DNA from: SURF-24 sp964537965
Lineage (GTDB): Bacteria; Bacteroidota; Ignavibacteria; Ignavibacteriales; SURF-24
Assembly: GCA_964537965.1 (NCBI GenBank)
Contig: CAZIDB010000062.1
Coordinates: 1 to 22,551 of the forward strand
Direction of reading: 5' to 3'
Length of the DNA stretch: 22,551 nt
In this document: positions 6,271 through 15,429 of the stretch, in pieces
Layout: each line of letters starts with the position of its first letter
Position numbering within the stretch: position 1 is the first letter of the stretch
Notes under the pieces: generated by a model
What the model was told of the DNA's origin: nothing
The model's input: the letters and a program-made list of their open reading frames with translations, nothing else
Database searches by the model: none
Program-made: the position numbers and the translations under genes

Positions 6271-7759
6271 GAACATTAAAATATTTTTCTTTCTTGTTTG
6301 TTCAGTATCTGTTTACGCTCAGACTTTTCCTGTTGCTCCTTTTGAAAAGGCTGGTAAATCGTTCAACCAGGATTTCTGGCAGCAGGTAGATGATATATTT
6401 AATGATCCTAATTTTGTTGGTGCTAACTGGGGTGTTGTAATCCGTTCGCTTGAAACAGGTGAGTATTTATATAAGCGTAATGAAAACAAATTATTTATGC
6501 CTGCATCTTGCTTAAAAATATTTACTACCATTTCCGGGCTGGAAATTCTTGGAAAAGATTACAGGTTTAAAACCAATGTTTTCCTTAACGGTACTTTGGA
6601 TGGCTCGATTCTGCAGGGAGATGTTATCGTTCAGGGATTTGGTGACCCGACAATTAGCGACAGATTTTATAATGGTGATTTGTTTTATGTATTTAATTCG
6701 TGGGCAGATTCCCTTGCTAAACTTGGGATTGATGAAATTAATGGTAACCTGATTGGTGACGATAATGCTTTTGATGATAACGGTCTTGCACCGGGTTGGG
6801 CGTGGGACGATGAAAGCTACTGGTACTCCGCTCCGACAGGTGCTCTGTCTTTTAGTGATAATTGCGTCGGTATATCTGTAAGACCTTCTCAAAATGGATT
6901 GCCTGCAATGATTTCGGTTTCACCGGAATCCAGGTACGTAACTATTCTGAATAAAGTTAATACTGTTGAATCAAATATTGAATCTGATGTAAATGTATTT
7001 AGGGAACGGGGTACCAATATAATAACTGTTTACGGAAGGATTGGTGAAAACTCTGAAGAGAAAAAAGTTTACGCAACAATCAACAATCCAACCCAGTTTA
7101 TGATGGTTGTGCTTAAGGAAGTTCTACAACAAAAAGGTATTAAAGTAAATGGCTATGCGGCAGATATTGATGAAGAACTTATAAATCCCGACTATAATGG
7201 TATGGTAAAATTGTTAACCTATTACTCGCCGTCTTTAAGTGAAATTGTTAAAGTGATAAATAAGAACAGCCAGAATTTTTATGCTGAACAGCTATTAAAA
7301 ACTATAGGTTACGAGAAAGAAGGATTCGGGTCTATTGAGAACGGAATACACGTAATTAAAAATTTCTTTGGTGAAATTGGAATCAATCCGGAAATGATGA
7401 TTATGGTTGACGGCAGCGGATTATCAAGGTTGAATCTCATTACACCTAAGCAGATGACTGATTTACTTACGTACATTTACAGCAAAGATAATTTTAAAGT
7501 TTTTTATGAATCACTGCCTGTTGCCGGTGTTGATGGAACTCTTGCCAGAAGGATGAGAAAAACCAAAGCTGAAAATAATGTCAGGGCAAAAACTGGCTAT
7601 ATAAGCGGAGTCCGGTCGTTGTGCGGTTACGTTTATTCGGCAGATAATGAACCGCTTATTTTTTCTGTTTTTGTTAATAACTATATCGTACCGTCTGCAC
7701 TTGCAGATAATCTGCAGGACCTTCTCTGTCTTCGTCTTGCAAACTTTACAAGAAAATAA
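6263..7759 (+). CDS. dacB: D-alanyl-D-alanine carboxypeptidase/endopeptidase, PBP4 (peptidase S13)
   Basis: A penicillin-binding protein that trims the terminal D-Ala of peptidoglycan stem peptides and cleaves D-Ala-DAP cross-links in the periplasm. All three active-site motifs are present: SCLK (S82, K85) with nucleophile Ser82, S336-Q337-N338, and K443-T444-G445. VDGSGLSRLN (382-391) is also typical of PBP4. Residues 1-20 form a signal peptide (hydrophobic FFFLVCSVSVYAQ, cleavage probably after A19 or Q20). The segment between the first two motifs (about residues 100-290) is the large PBP4-type insert. At 498 residues it has normal length. The start overlaps the previous stop by 8 bases, indicating coupling. 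Confidence 0.94.
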   Translation: MFKNIKIFFFLVCSVSVYAQTFPVAPFEKAGKSFNQDFWQQVDDIFNDPNFVGANWGVVIRSLETGEYLYKRNENKLFMPASCLKIFTTISGLEILGKDYRFKTNVFLNGTLDGSILQGDVIVQGFGDPTISDRFYNGDLFYVFNSWADSLAKLGIDEINGNLIGDDNAFDDNGLAPGWAWDDESYWYSAPTGALSFSDNCVGISVRPSQNGLPAMISVSPESRYVTILNKVNTVESNIESDVNVFRERGTNIITVYGRIGENSEEKKVYATINNPTQFMMVVLKEVLQQKGIKVNGYAADIDEELINPDYNGMVKLLTYYSPSLSEIVKVINKNSQNFYAEQLLKTIGYEKEGFGSIENGIHVIKNFFGEIGINPEMMIMVDGSGLSRLNLITPKQMTDLLTYIYSKDNFKVFYESLPVAGVDGTLARRMRKTKAENNVRAKTGYISGVRSLCGYVYSADNEPLIFSVFVNNYIVPSALADNLQDLLCLRLANFTRK

Positions 7760-7771
7760 TTTGGAGGAAAA

Positions 7772-9274
7772 TTGGAAAATATAATTCAGGATATTAATAC
7801 TTTAATAAAGCGCAGACTTGAAGAACGCGAAGAACTTCTTAAGAAAAATGTTGAACCGTTTGCTTACAGCTTTGATGTCGATTCATATTCGGATGACATA
7901 AAAAACACTTTTGTTGAAGGTGAAAATAAGGTGGTTAAAATTGCCGGACGAATTATGGCTTTAAGAAGAATGGGGAAGGCCTCTTTTGCTCACATCCAGG
8001 ATATGAAAGGCAGAATTCAGATTTATATTAAGAAAGATGATGTTGGCGAAGACTATGAAGTTTTTAAGCTGCTTGATATCGGTGACATAATTGGTATTGA
8101 AGGATTTGTTTTCAAAACAAAGACAGGTGAAATTTCTGTACACACACAAAAATTAAAACTGCTTTCCAAATCAATTAGACCTATACCTATTGTAAAAGAA
8201 GAAGTTGATGAGAACGGTAATAAAATTGTACATGATCAGTTCGTTGATAAAGAACTAAGGTACCGTCAGAGATATGTTGACCTTATTGTCAATCCGGAAG
8301 TAAAGGATGTATTTCTTAAAAGAAGCAGGATGATTTCTTCCTTAAGAAAATTTTTAGATACAAATGGTTATCTTGAAGTTGAAACGCCCGTATTACAACC
8401 TTTGTATGGTGGCGCTGCAGCTAAGCCGTTTGTAACGCATCATAATGCTTTGAATATTCCGCTCTATTTAAGAATAGCAGATGAGCTTTATCTTAAAAGA
8501 TTAATAGTTGGTGGATTTGACGGCGTTTATGAAATATCCAAAGACTTCAGGAACGAAGGTATGGATAAAACCCACAATCCTGAATTTACAATGATGGAAT
8601 TGTACGTTGCCTATAAAGATTATGAATGGATGATGAATTTTGTTGAACTGATGGTTACTACAATTTGTAAAGAAGTTTTCGGTAAACTTGAATTCGAAAT
8701 CGAAGGTCAGTCTGTTAATTTTGCTTCACCCTGGAAAAGAGTTTCAATGGTTGATTCAATACTTGAAAAAACCGGCTTAAATATTTTATCTGCAACTGAT
8801 GATGAATTGAAAGCTGCAATAAAAAAATTGGGAATGGAACCTGACCCGAATGAAACACGCGGCAAATTAATTGATGGTTTGTTCGAGATTGCTGTTCAGG
8901 GTGAATTAATTCAACCTACATTTGTTGTAGATTATCCGCTTGAAATATCTCCATTGGCAAAGAAACACCGTTCAAAACAAGGAGTGGTTGAAAGATTTGA
9001 GGCTTTTGTTCTTGGAAGAGAAATTTGCAACGCTTTCAGTGAGTTAAATGATCCGATTGACCAGCGGGGAAGATTTGAGGATCAGTTAAAACAAAAAGAA
9101 GCAGGTGATGAAGAAGCTCACCAGGTTGACGAAGATTTTATTCGTGCATTGGAATTTGGTATGCCGCCAACTGCAGGATTAGGAATTGGAATTGACAGGC
9201 TTGTAATGTTACTTACTAATCAGCCATCAATCAGAGATGTGATTCTCTTTCCTTTGATGCGTCCGGAAAAATAA
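7772..9274 (+). CDS. lysS: Lysine--tRNA ligase (class II)
   Basis: Charges tRNA-Lys in the cytoplasm. An N-terminal OB-fold anticodon-binding domain (about residues 54-135) precedes the class II catalytic core. Recognisable blocks are RYRQRYVDLI (163-172), ETPVLQPLYGGAAAKPF (204-220), motif 2 FRNEGMDKTHNPEFTMMELY (259-278) and motif 3 GLGIGIDRLVMLL (469-481). A short acidic insert at about 141-157 lies between the OB fold and the catalytic domain compared with E. coli LysS. Length 500 is normal. The start is TTG at 7772 with GGAGGA at 7763-7768 as ribosome binding site, giving MENIIQDIN. It lies 12 bases after the PBP4 gene and 8 bases before the next gene. Confidence 0.97.
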   Translation: MENIIQDINTLIKRRLEEREELLKKNVEPFAYSFDVDSYSDDIKNTFVEGENKVVKIAGRIMALRRMGKASFAHIQDMKGRIQIYIKKDDVGEDYEVFKLLDIGDIIGIEGFVFKTKTGEISVHTQKLKLLSKSIRPIPIVKEEVDENGNKIVHDQFVDKELRYRQRYVDLIVNPEVKDVFLKRSRMISSLRKFLDTNGYLEVETPVLQPLYGGAAAKPFVTHHNALNIPLYLRIADELYLKRLIVGGFDGVYEISKDFRNEGMDKTHNPEFTMMELYVAYKDYEWMMNFVELMVTTICKEVFGKLEFEIEGQSVNFASPWKRVSMVDSILEKTGLNILSATDDELKAAIKKLGMEPDPNETRGKLIDGLFEIAVQGELIQPTFVVDYPLEISPLAKKHRSKQGVVERFEAFVLGREICNAFSELNDPIDQRGRFEDQLKQKEAGDEEAHQVDEDFIRALEFGMPPTAGLGIGIDRLVMLLTNQPSIRDVILFPLMRPEK

Positions 9275-9282
9275 AAGCTGAA

Positions 9283-10290
9283 ATGAAATTATTAGTTTCC
9301 ATTTTTGTAATTATGCTGGGAATTACAATTATTTCTTCTGCTCAGGAGGATTCAACTAAATCTATTTCTGTAAAAAATAATAATGTAGAAATGCATTCTT
9401 TATTACTGGATAACCTGAGCCTGAAGAAGAATCTGGTTAGCCAAAGGAATAATGCTTCCTTACTAAATAATTTTAATTCTGTTAAATCAATTGAAGTTGA
9501 TCCTCTTGAAACGCAGATCGATTATAAAATGCTTACTGGTTTTGGTTTGCTTGTTGGTGGAAGTGTCGCAGTTGTTCATCAGAACTTTGTTAATTCATGG
9601 TGGAAGAAAGATAGTTTGTACACAGGAAAATTTCATGTTATGAATGACTGGTATTATGCGTTGTGGGTGGATAAGATTGGTCATATGTACGCCACACATC
9701 TTTTGGCTCACGGTCTTTCCGGTGGATTTGATGCTTCAAACTTTTCTGCAGAACAATCTACCTGGTTCTCTGCTTCTCTCGCATTGTTATATGAATTATA
9801 TGTGGAAACTGAAGATGGTTATGCTTATCCAAGGTGGGGATTTAGTCCCGGTGATGCAGTTGGAGACTTTTTAGGTTCAGCTTTTTATGTATCCCAGTAT
9901 TATTATCCATTCCTTAAAAATTTCCAACTGCGCTGGAGTTACTATCCGAGCGAAGCAATGAGAAACGGTACACACAAAGGAAATATCTCAGATGATTATG
10001 AAGGTCAGATTTACTGGGTAAGCGCAAGAATGAAAAATATTCTCCCGGAAAAAGTTTCTGATTACTGGCCTTCATTTCTGAATTTATCTCTTGGCTATGG
10101 AGTTAGAGAATTAGATGGTTCTGGCGGAGGTAAAAAGGAATTTTATATTTCGTTTGATCTTGATGCAGAAGAACTTCCATTACATGGAAGTATCTGGCAG
10201 TTTGTTAAGAATACACTTAACTACATTCATTTTCCTTTACCCGGAATTAGAATTACTCCGGACGCTAAATTCTTTGTCTTTTGCTTTTAG
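9283..10290 (+). CDS. DUF2279 family envelope protein
   Basis: This 335-residue protein starts with a signal peptide (residues 1-20, MKLLVSIFVIMLGITIISSA). The core (about residues 84-210) matches the DUF2279 (YfiM-like) pattern: DKIGHMYATHLL (130-141), a central ELYVETEDGYAYPRWGFSPG block (171-190), then GDAVGDFLGSAFYVSQYYYP. Hydrophobic stretches at 84-98 and 161-173 may dip into a membrane. The family has no established function; conserved His, Asp and Glu are suggestive but no activity is known. There is no lipobox Cys, unlike some family members. It is followed at once by a glycosyltransferase and a Wzi-like barrel, so a role in envelope polysaccharide is possible but only inferred. Confidence 0.8.
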   Translation: MKLLVSIFVIMLGITIISSAQEDSTKSISVKNNNVEMHSLLLDNLSLKKNLVSQRNNASLLNNFNSVKSIEVDPLETQIDYKMLTGFGLLVGGSVAVVHQNFVNSWWKKDSLYTGKFHVMNDWYYALWVDKIGHMYATHLLAHGLSGGFDASNFSAEQSTWFSASLALLYELYVETEDGYAYPRWGFSPGDAVGDFLGSAFYVSQYYYPFLKNFQLRWSYYPSEAMRNGTHKGNISDDYEGQIYWVSARMKNILPEKVSDYWPSFLNLSLGYGVRELDGSGGGKKEFYISFDLDAEELPLHGSIWQFVKNTLNYIHFPLPGIRITPDAKFFVFCF

Positions 10291-10298
10291 GTGATTAT

Positions 10299-11027
10299 TT
10301 GAAATACAGTATTATTATTCCAACACTTAACGAAGAAAAACTAATTGCTAATTTGCTTGAGCAGTTTAAAAATAATTCAATTCTTTCTAAATATGATGCT
10401 GAAATAATTATCTCTGACGGAGGAAGCACAGACAATACTCTTCAAATTGCAAAAAAGTTTACAAATAATATCCTGTTAAAAAATACAGATGAAAAACAAA
10501 ACATTGCCGGTGGAAGAAATGTAGGAGCAAAAATTGCAAATGGAAAATTTCTTATCTTTCTGTGTGCTGATGTTATTTTCGAAGATATAATTAAGTTCTT
10601 TGATTTCCTGGAAAAAAAATTTGTTGATTCTTCATATTTAGGAATGACCTGTAACGTAAAAATATTTCCCGAAGAAGAAAGAACATCTGACAAGATTTTT
10701 CATTTGTTTCTAAATAATTATTTCTACTCACTAAATATTCTTGGTTTGGGAATGGGTAGAGGTGAATGCCAGGTAATATCAAAAGAAATTTTTGAGCAGT
10801 TCAATGGTTATAATGAAGAGCTTGCCGCAGGAGAAGATTTCGACCTGTTCAGGCGATTACGGAAGAAGGGTAAAATTCTTCATGCAAGAAATATATTGGT
10901 CTATGAATCGCCAAGGCGTTACAGAAAATACGGGTACTTAAGTGTTTTTAAAGATTGGTTTATAAATTCGTTCTATGTTGTAATAAAGAATAAATCGGTA
11001 TCAACAGAATGGGAACAAATAAGGTAA
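10299..11027 (+). CDS. Family 2 glycosyltransferase
   Basis: Transfers a sugar from a nucleotide-sugar donor, most likely on the cytoplasmic face of the membrane. The GT-A fold begins with YSIIIPTLNEE, then IIISDGGSTDNT, AGGRNVGA, and CADVIF at the position of the metal-binding DxD. The C-terminal acceptor-side block is AGEDFDLFRRLRKKG. No transmembrane helix is evident. I prefer TTG at 10299 (MKYSIIIPTLNEE), which has AGGTG (10289-10293) five bases upstream. A longer reading from TTG 10281 adds six residues and overlaps the previous gene. Donor and acceptor cannot be predicted. The neighbouring Wzi-like gene, with which it overlaps or nearly touches, suggests surface polysaccharide. Confidence 0.88.
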   Translation: MKYSIIIPTLNEEKLIANLLEQFKNNSILSKYDAEIIISDGGSTDNTLQIAKKFTNNILLKNTDEKQNIAGGRNVGAKIANGKFLIFLCADVIFEDIIKFFDFLEKKFVDSSYLGMTCNVKIFPEEERTSDKIFHLFLNNYFYSLNILGLGMGRGECQVISKEIFEQFNGYNEELAAGEDFDLFRRLRKKGKILHARNILVYESPRRYRKYGYLSVFKDWFINSFYVVIKNKSVSTEWEQIR

Positions 11028-12443
11028 CTTTGAAATATGTATTGTGCGTGCTTGTTTTAATGCTTCCCGCACGATTATTGGCACAAGCAGAATTTGTTGA
11101 ATACAATAATCCGGTTTACAATTTTTTAGAGCGGATGGATGCTTCTCATGTAATTGATAAGTTTAACAGTTTCGAAAGACCAACCACAAGAAAACAAATT
11201 GCTCTTTATTTGCAGGAAGTTGAACAAAACCAAAATTCTTTAAGTGAAGCTGATACGAAGATTTTTGATGATCTGAAATCAGAATTCGAATTTGAACTGA
11301 CAGGAACAATAAATAGCAGTCAATCCTTGTTCGGTGGCTCCGGATATAATTTTCTATCACAGAAAGAAAAGTACCTTTTTAATTTCATTGAAAAGGATAA
11401 ATTCAATCTTTTCATAAATGGAATTGCCGATTTCCAGNNNNNNNNNNNNNNNNNNNNNNNNNNNNNNNNNNNNNNNNNNNNNNNNNNNNNNNNNNNNNNN
11501 NNNNNNNNNNNNNNNNNNNNNNNNNNNNNNNNNNNNNCAGTTCGATTTCAATTATAAATTCTTTTCATTCTCTTATCTTCATGGAAAATTGAATGGAATA
11601 ATTACTGCATATACGGATTCAGTTCAGGGTTCTATAAAAAACAGCGATGATAAATACTTGGGTTATCACCGCTTTGGATTTAATATTTCAAAGGATTTCT
11701 CATTTGGTCTTGGTGAGATGATTATTTATTCCGGAAGATCAGTTGACTTTACCTATCTTAATCCTTTTAACTTTTATAAGAGCGTTGAGCACGCTAATCA
11801 GGATAGGGATAATTCTCTTCTGTTCGTCGATTTTCAGAATAACTCTTTTGCCGGGTTAAAGGTAAACGGAACAGTTCTTATTGACGATATAGATTTTGGT
11901 AAAGTAGGAAAAGGTTGGTTCGGAAATCAGCTTTTATACAACCTTACTTTGTATTCTTCAAATCTTTATAAGTTTGTACCGGTTGAGTTTTATATGCAGT
12001 ACTTAAGATGTGAACCATATGTTTATACACATCGGATTCACAATAACAGTTATACATCTTTTAATTATAATCTTGTAAATCCGATTCTGCCGAATAGTGA
12101 TAAATTTATTCTCAGGATTAATTACAATCCGTATTACAGATTAAAATTATCTTTAGATGTTAATTTTTCAAGGCATGGTGCCAATGAACTGAATGATGAC
12201 GGAACAGTGAAAACAAATTATGGCGGAGATGTGCTTGTAGGTCACAGGGAATTTGATAAAACTGAAGTATATTTTCTTGAAGGTTTAAGAGAGTATTACC
12301 GGAGCATTTCTTTTTGCACTAATTACGAACCGGTAAATAATTACTATTTTATACTAAACATTGTATATGAAAATAATTCTTTAGCGAATTCTATACGTCA
12401 AAAGTTTGTTAATGGTTTTATTACTTTAAGTTTCAGAATATGA
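11009..12443 (+). CDS. Wzi-like outer-membrane beta-barrel protein (capsule assembly family), interrupted by assembly gap
   Basis: Both sides of the 100-N gap appear to be one gene. The left part (143 residues) has a signal peptide (KYVLCVLVLMLPARLLAQA) and NPVYNFLERMDASHVIDKF, the periplasmic start seen in Wzi-like proteins. The right part (301 residues) has many short amphipathic strands rich in Y, F, N and D, the GLGEMIIYSGRSVDFTYLNPF motif, and a C-terminal aromatic-rich strand ending FRI, as in outer-membrane barrels. Wzi itself anchors capsule at the cell surface; related proteins in Bacteroidota are less defined. The two halves are in different frames across the 100 N, so the true gap length is not 100. 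The start may be ATG 11009 or TTG 11030; the latter has AAGG upstream and begins directly with the signal peptide. Confidence 0.8.
11438..11537. other. Assembly gap (100 N) inside the Wzi-like gene
   Basis: Exactly 100 N. The coding frame before (ending on a full codon at 11437) and after (starting on a full codon at 11538) would require a gap divisible by three if the gene is intact, so 100 is a placeholder. A short stretch of the barrel protein is missing. Confidence 0.95.
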
Positions 12444-12454
12444 TGGAGCAATAA

Positions 12455-14059
12455 ATGGAGAGAAAATCAAAATTCCCTTTAACCGGAATATTGTTAATTA
12501 TAATAGGAATAATACTTGGCATTGAAATTCAAAAAGTTATTTCTAATGATAACCTCAGAGAAAATTTAAAGAAGTTCAATGATGTACTAACTTATACAGA
12601 TAAATTTTATGTCGAGAATATTGATTCGCAAAAATTAATTGAAGCCGCAATTACCGGAATGCTTGATTCATTAGATCCTCACTCGGTTTATATTCCTGCT
12701 AAAAATATGGAAACTGTCGAAGAACAGTTCCGTGGTAATTTTGATGGAATCGGAATTGAATTTCAGGTAATCAATGATACTCTAACTGTTGTATCACCTA
12801 TAACCGGTGGACCAAGTGAAGCACTTGGAATTATGGCTGGTGACAGAATTATTAAAATCGGTGGTAAAGAATGTATAGGCATTACCAATGAACAAGTGCG
12901 TGAGAAATTAAGAGGACCCGCAGGTTCAAAAGTAACAATTTCAATTTTCCGTCCCGGCAATAAAGATTTAATGGATTATGAAATTACAAGGGATAAAATT
13001 CCTTTGTACTCAATCGATGCAAATTTTATGTACAATAATGAAATTGGTTACCTGAGTGTTTCAAGATTTTCGGAAACCACTACAAAAGAAGTTCTGGATG
13101 CATTGAACGATTTGAAAAAAGCTGGTATGCAAAAGCTTGTGCTTGATCTAAGAAACAATCCCGGTGGTTATTTGAACCAGGCTTTTCAGATTGCCGATTT
13201 ATTTATCGACGGAGATAAATTAATTGTTTATACCAAGGGAAGAAGGGAAGAGTTTAACGAAGAATACAGAGCTAAACAAACTTTTCCGTTTGAAAAAATT
13301 CCTTTGGTTGTTTTGGTAAACAGCGGAAGCGCATCTGCAAGCGAAATTGTTTCCGGTGCAGTACAGGATTGGGATAGAGGCCTTGTTGTTGGCGAAACTA
13401 CTTTTGGTAAAGGCTTAGTTCAAAAGCAATTTCTTTTACCGGATAACTCAGCAGTGCGGATTACAATTTCTAAATATTATACTCCGTCTGGAAGGCTTAT
13501 TCAAAGGGATTACAAGGATAAGAAAAGTTATTACTCAGATTTAATGAACAGAGATGACCAGGCAGAAGGTGATAATATCGAACATAAATCCGAAAGAGAT
13601 TCTTCCAAACCAATTTATAAAACCAAAGGTGGAAGAGTTGTTTATGGCGGCGGAGGTATTACTCCGGATTACATAATCCCCTCTGAAAAGATAACTCCTT
13701 ATTCGGTCGCAATTAGAAGAGCTAACCTTTTCTACCAGTTTGTTCTAAGCTATATGGATAATCATGGTGAAGCGCTGAAAAAACAATTTGGCAATGATAT
13801 AATTGCTTTCAAGAAGAAATTTAATTTTGCTGAAAGTGAACTGAATGAATTTGTTAAATATGTCTCATCAAAAAAAGTTGAATTCAAAAAAGATGATTAT
13901 GAAAAGGATAAAGATTTTATAAAAGCTCAGCTAAAGGCATATGTTGCGCGTGATATTTGGAAAAATACCGGATGGTACCAGACCTTACTTGATATTGACA
14001 ACCAGTTTATAAAAGCTATTGGCCGTTTTAGTGAAGCAGAAAAATTAGCGAAGTTGTAA
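12455..14059 (+). CDS. ctpA: S41 family C-terminal processing protease (CtpA/Prc type)
   Basis: A periplasmic serine protease with Ser/Lys dyad that cleaves proteins near their C-termini. Residues 9-27 form an uncleaved or signal-anchor helix. DSLDPHSVYIP (71-81) and QFRGNFDGIGIEF (91-103) precede a PDZ domain (about 95-185). The catalytic block VNSGSASASEIVSGAVQDWDR gives Ser294, and TFGKGLVQ gives Lys319, 25 residues apart as in E. coli Prc. NNPGGYL (234-240) is the substrate-binding loop region. At 534 residues it has the usual size for Bacteroidota members. GGAG lies upstream of ATG 12455 and 11 bases separate it from the Wzi-like gene. Substrates may include lipoproteins or peptidoglycan hydrolases, by family analogy only. 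Confidence 0.94.
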   Translation: MERKSKFPLTGILLIIIGIILGIEIQKVISNDNLRENLKKFNDVLTYTDKFYVENIDSQKLIEAAITGMLDSLDPHSVYIPAKNMETVEEQFRGNFDGIGIEFQVINDTLTVVSPITGGPSEALGIMAGDRIIKIGGKECIGITNEQVREKLRGPAGSKVTISIFRPGNKDLMDYEITRDKIPLYSIDANFMYNNEIGYLSVSRFSETTTKEVLDALNDLKKAGMQKLVLDLRNNPGGYLNQAFQIADLFIDGDKLIVYTKGRREEFNEEYRAKQTFPFEKIPLVVLVNSGSASASEIVSGAVQDWDRGLVVGETTFGKGLVQKQFLLPDNSAVRITISKYYTPSGRLIQRDYKDKKSYYSDLMNRDDQAEGDNIEHKSERDSSKPIYKTKGGRVVYGGGGITPDYIIPSEKITPYSVAIRRANLFYQFVLSYMDNHGEALKKQFGNDIIAFKKKFNFAESELNEFVKYVSSKKVEFKKDDYEKDKDFIKAQLKAYVARDIWKNTGWYQTLLDIDNQFIKAIGRFSEAEKLAKL

Positions 14060-14062
14060 AAC

Positions 14063-14881
14063 ATGAAACTCCTGCGGATAATCTTGTTACTAAGTATGGT
14101 AGTATATTTTTCAGGATTCAGCGCCAATCACCATCCTTTTGCAAGTTCTGGTAGAATCAGTGTTACAAGAGAAATGCAAACAGGAGAAGAGATTGTATAC
14201 CTTGTTAAGTATGCGTTCATAAAATTAGGCGAATTAAAGCTGGTCATTCTTGAAAAGAAACAAAAGGAAAAGGAAACATATTACAGAACCAAAGTTTATA
14301 TTGATTCGTATTCCGGAATTCCTTTTGTTGATATTCACCAGATATTCGAAAGTAATTTTAGTACCGGCCAGTATAGTTTATTTTTCCGTGCGACCGAAAA
14401 GGAAAAAAATTATATAAAGTTTACCGACTATACATTTGACTATGCAAAGAATAAAGTGTATGTAAAAAAGGGAAAGTATAATCCTTACCAAATCTGGGCT
14501 GATTCCTCGGCCAAGATAAATGCAAAATTCCAGGATGGACTTTCGATATTTTATTTTGCAAGGATGAATACCGGGCAGAAAAAATATGTTAAAGTACCTT
14601 GCTTTGTGACGGAGAAATTTGAATCGATGTCAATAAATTTTTATAATACGATTGAAAATATTTCAATTGATGCTGTTGACTATGACATCCCATGTGTTAA
14701 ACTTGACGGCAATACTACTTTTCGTGGAGTATACGGTTTAACTGGAGAATTTGAAGGTTGGTTTACGAATGATAAATATGCAGTACCAACCATTGCTAAA
14801 ATGCATGTTTATATCGGTAGCGTATCAGTTGAATTAAAAAGATGGAAGAAACAAGGATGGAAACCACCCCAGGCAAATTAA
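14063..14881 (+). CDS. DUF3108 domain-containing exported protein
   Basis: This 272-residue protein has a signal peptide (residues 1-21, MKLLRIILLLSMVVYFSGFSA). The body matches the DUF3108 pattern: GEEIVYLVKYAFIKLGELKL near residues 42-61, SYSGIPFVDIHQIFESNF (81-98), and a C-terminal LTGEFEGWFTNDKYAVPTIAKMHVYIGSVSVEL that closes the beta-rich fold. The family is periplasmic with no established activity. It begins three bases after the protease stop and overlaps the next gene by 40 bases, so it is co-transcribed with both. A link to the protease is possible but not shown. Confidence 0.82.
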   Translation: MKLLRIILLLSMVVYFSGFSANHHPFASSGRISVTREMQTGEEIVYLVKYAFIKLGELKLVILEKKQKEKETYYRTKVYIDSYSGIPFVDIHQIFESNFSTGQYSLFFRATEKEKNYIKFTDYTFDYAKNKVYVKKGKYNPYQIWADSSAKINAKFQDGLSIFYFARMNTGQKKYVKVPCFVTEKFESMSINFYNTIENISIDAVDYDIPCVKLDGNTTFRGVYGLTGEFEGWFTNDKYAVPTIAKMHVYIGSVSVELKRWKKQGWKPPQAN

Positions 14882-15429
14882 AAACTGAAGATAAATTATT
14901 TCCTTATCAGAACCTTTTTCCTGAAATTCATCCTTCAGTATTTCTTGCTGAAGGAGTTAAGATTATTGGAGATGTTAAAATAGGTGAATATTCAAGTGTT
15001 TGGTATAATACTGTAATACGCGGTGATGTGCATTATGTTAAGATTGGTAATTATACAAATGTTCAGGATTGCAGTATGCTTCACGTTACCAATGGAAAAT
15101 TTCCATTAAATATTGGTAACAAGGTAACTATTGGTCATAGCGTAAAACTGCATGGTTGTACAATCAATGATTATTCTCTTATTGGAATTGGTGCTATTGT
15201 TCTGGATGGCGTTGTGGTAGAAGAATACTCAATGGTGGCGGCAGGATCTGTAGTTAAACCGAACTTTATTGTTCCGACAAAAAAACTTGTTGCAGGTGTT
15301 CCTGCAAAGGTTGTAAGAGATTTAACAGAAGCTGAAATTGCAGAGTTCGAAAAATCTGCTTTGCGATATAAAAAATACACGGATATAACTGTAGAATCGC
15401 TTTTAAACAGGAATGTAACATTAAAATGA
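14842..15429 (+). CDS. Gamma carbonic anhydrase family protein (hexapeptide repeat)
   Basis: A left-handed beta-helix trimer made of hexapeptide repeats (IIGDVKIG, VKIGNYTNV, LIGIGAIV and so on, about residues 35-150). The metal ligands of gamma carbonic anhydrase are present: H81, H99 and H104 (MLHV, IGHSVKLHG), along with R60, D62 and Q75 (VIRGDV, NVQD). Such proteins (YrdA, PaaY, CaiE-like) bind zinc or iron; only some hydrate CO2, so the catalytic role is unproven. Length is 195. The start at ATG 14842 lies inside the DUF3108 gene; ATG 14857 is an in-frame alternative five residues later. The C-terminal helix (LTEAEIAEFEKSALRYKKY) is typical. The stop overlaps the next start by 4 bases (ATGA). 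Confidence 0.93.
   Translation: MEETRMETTPGKLKTEDKLFPYQNLFPEIHPSVFLAEGVKIIGDVKIGEYSSVWYNTVIRGDVHYVKIGNYTNVQDCSMLHVTNGKFPLNIGNKVTIGHSVKLHGCTINDYSLIGIGAIVLDGVVVEEYSMVAAGSVVKPNFIVPTKKLVAGVPAKVVRDLTEAEIAEFEKSALRYKKYTDITVESLLNRNVTLK

Noticed and set aside
6512..6892. Minus-strand 126-codon frame inside the PBP4 gene
   Set aside because: Antisense shadow of a well-supported gene; no domain, no ribosome binding site, unnatural composition.
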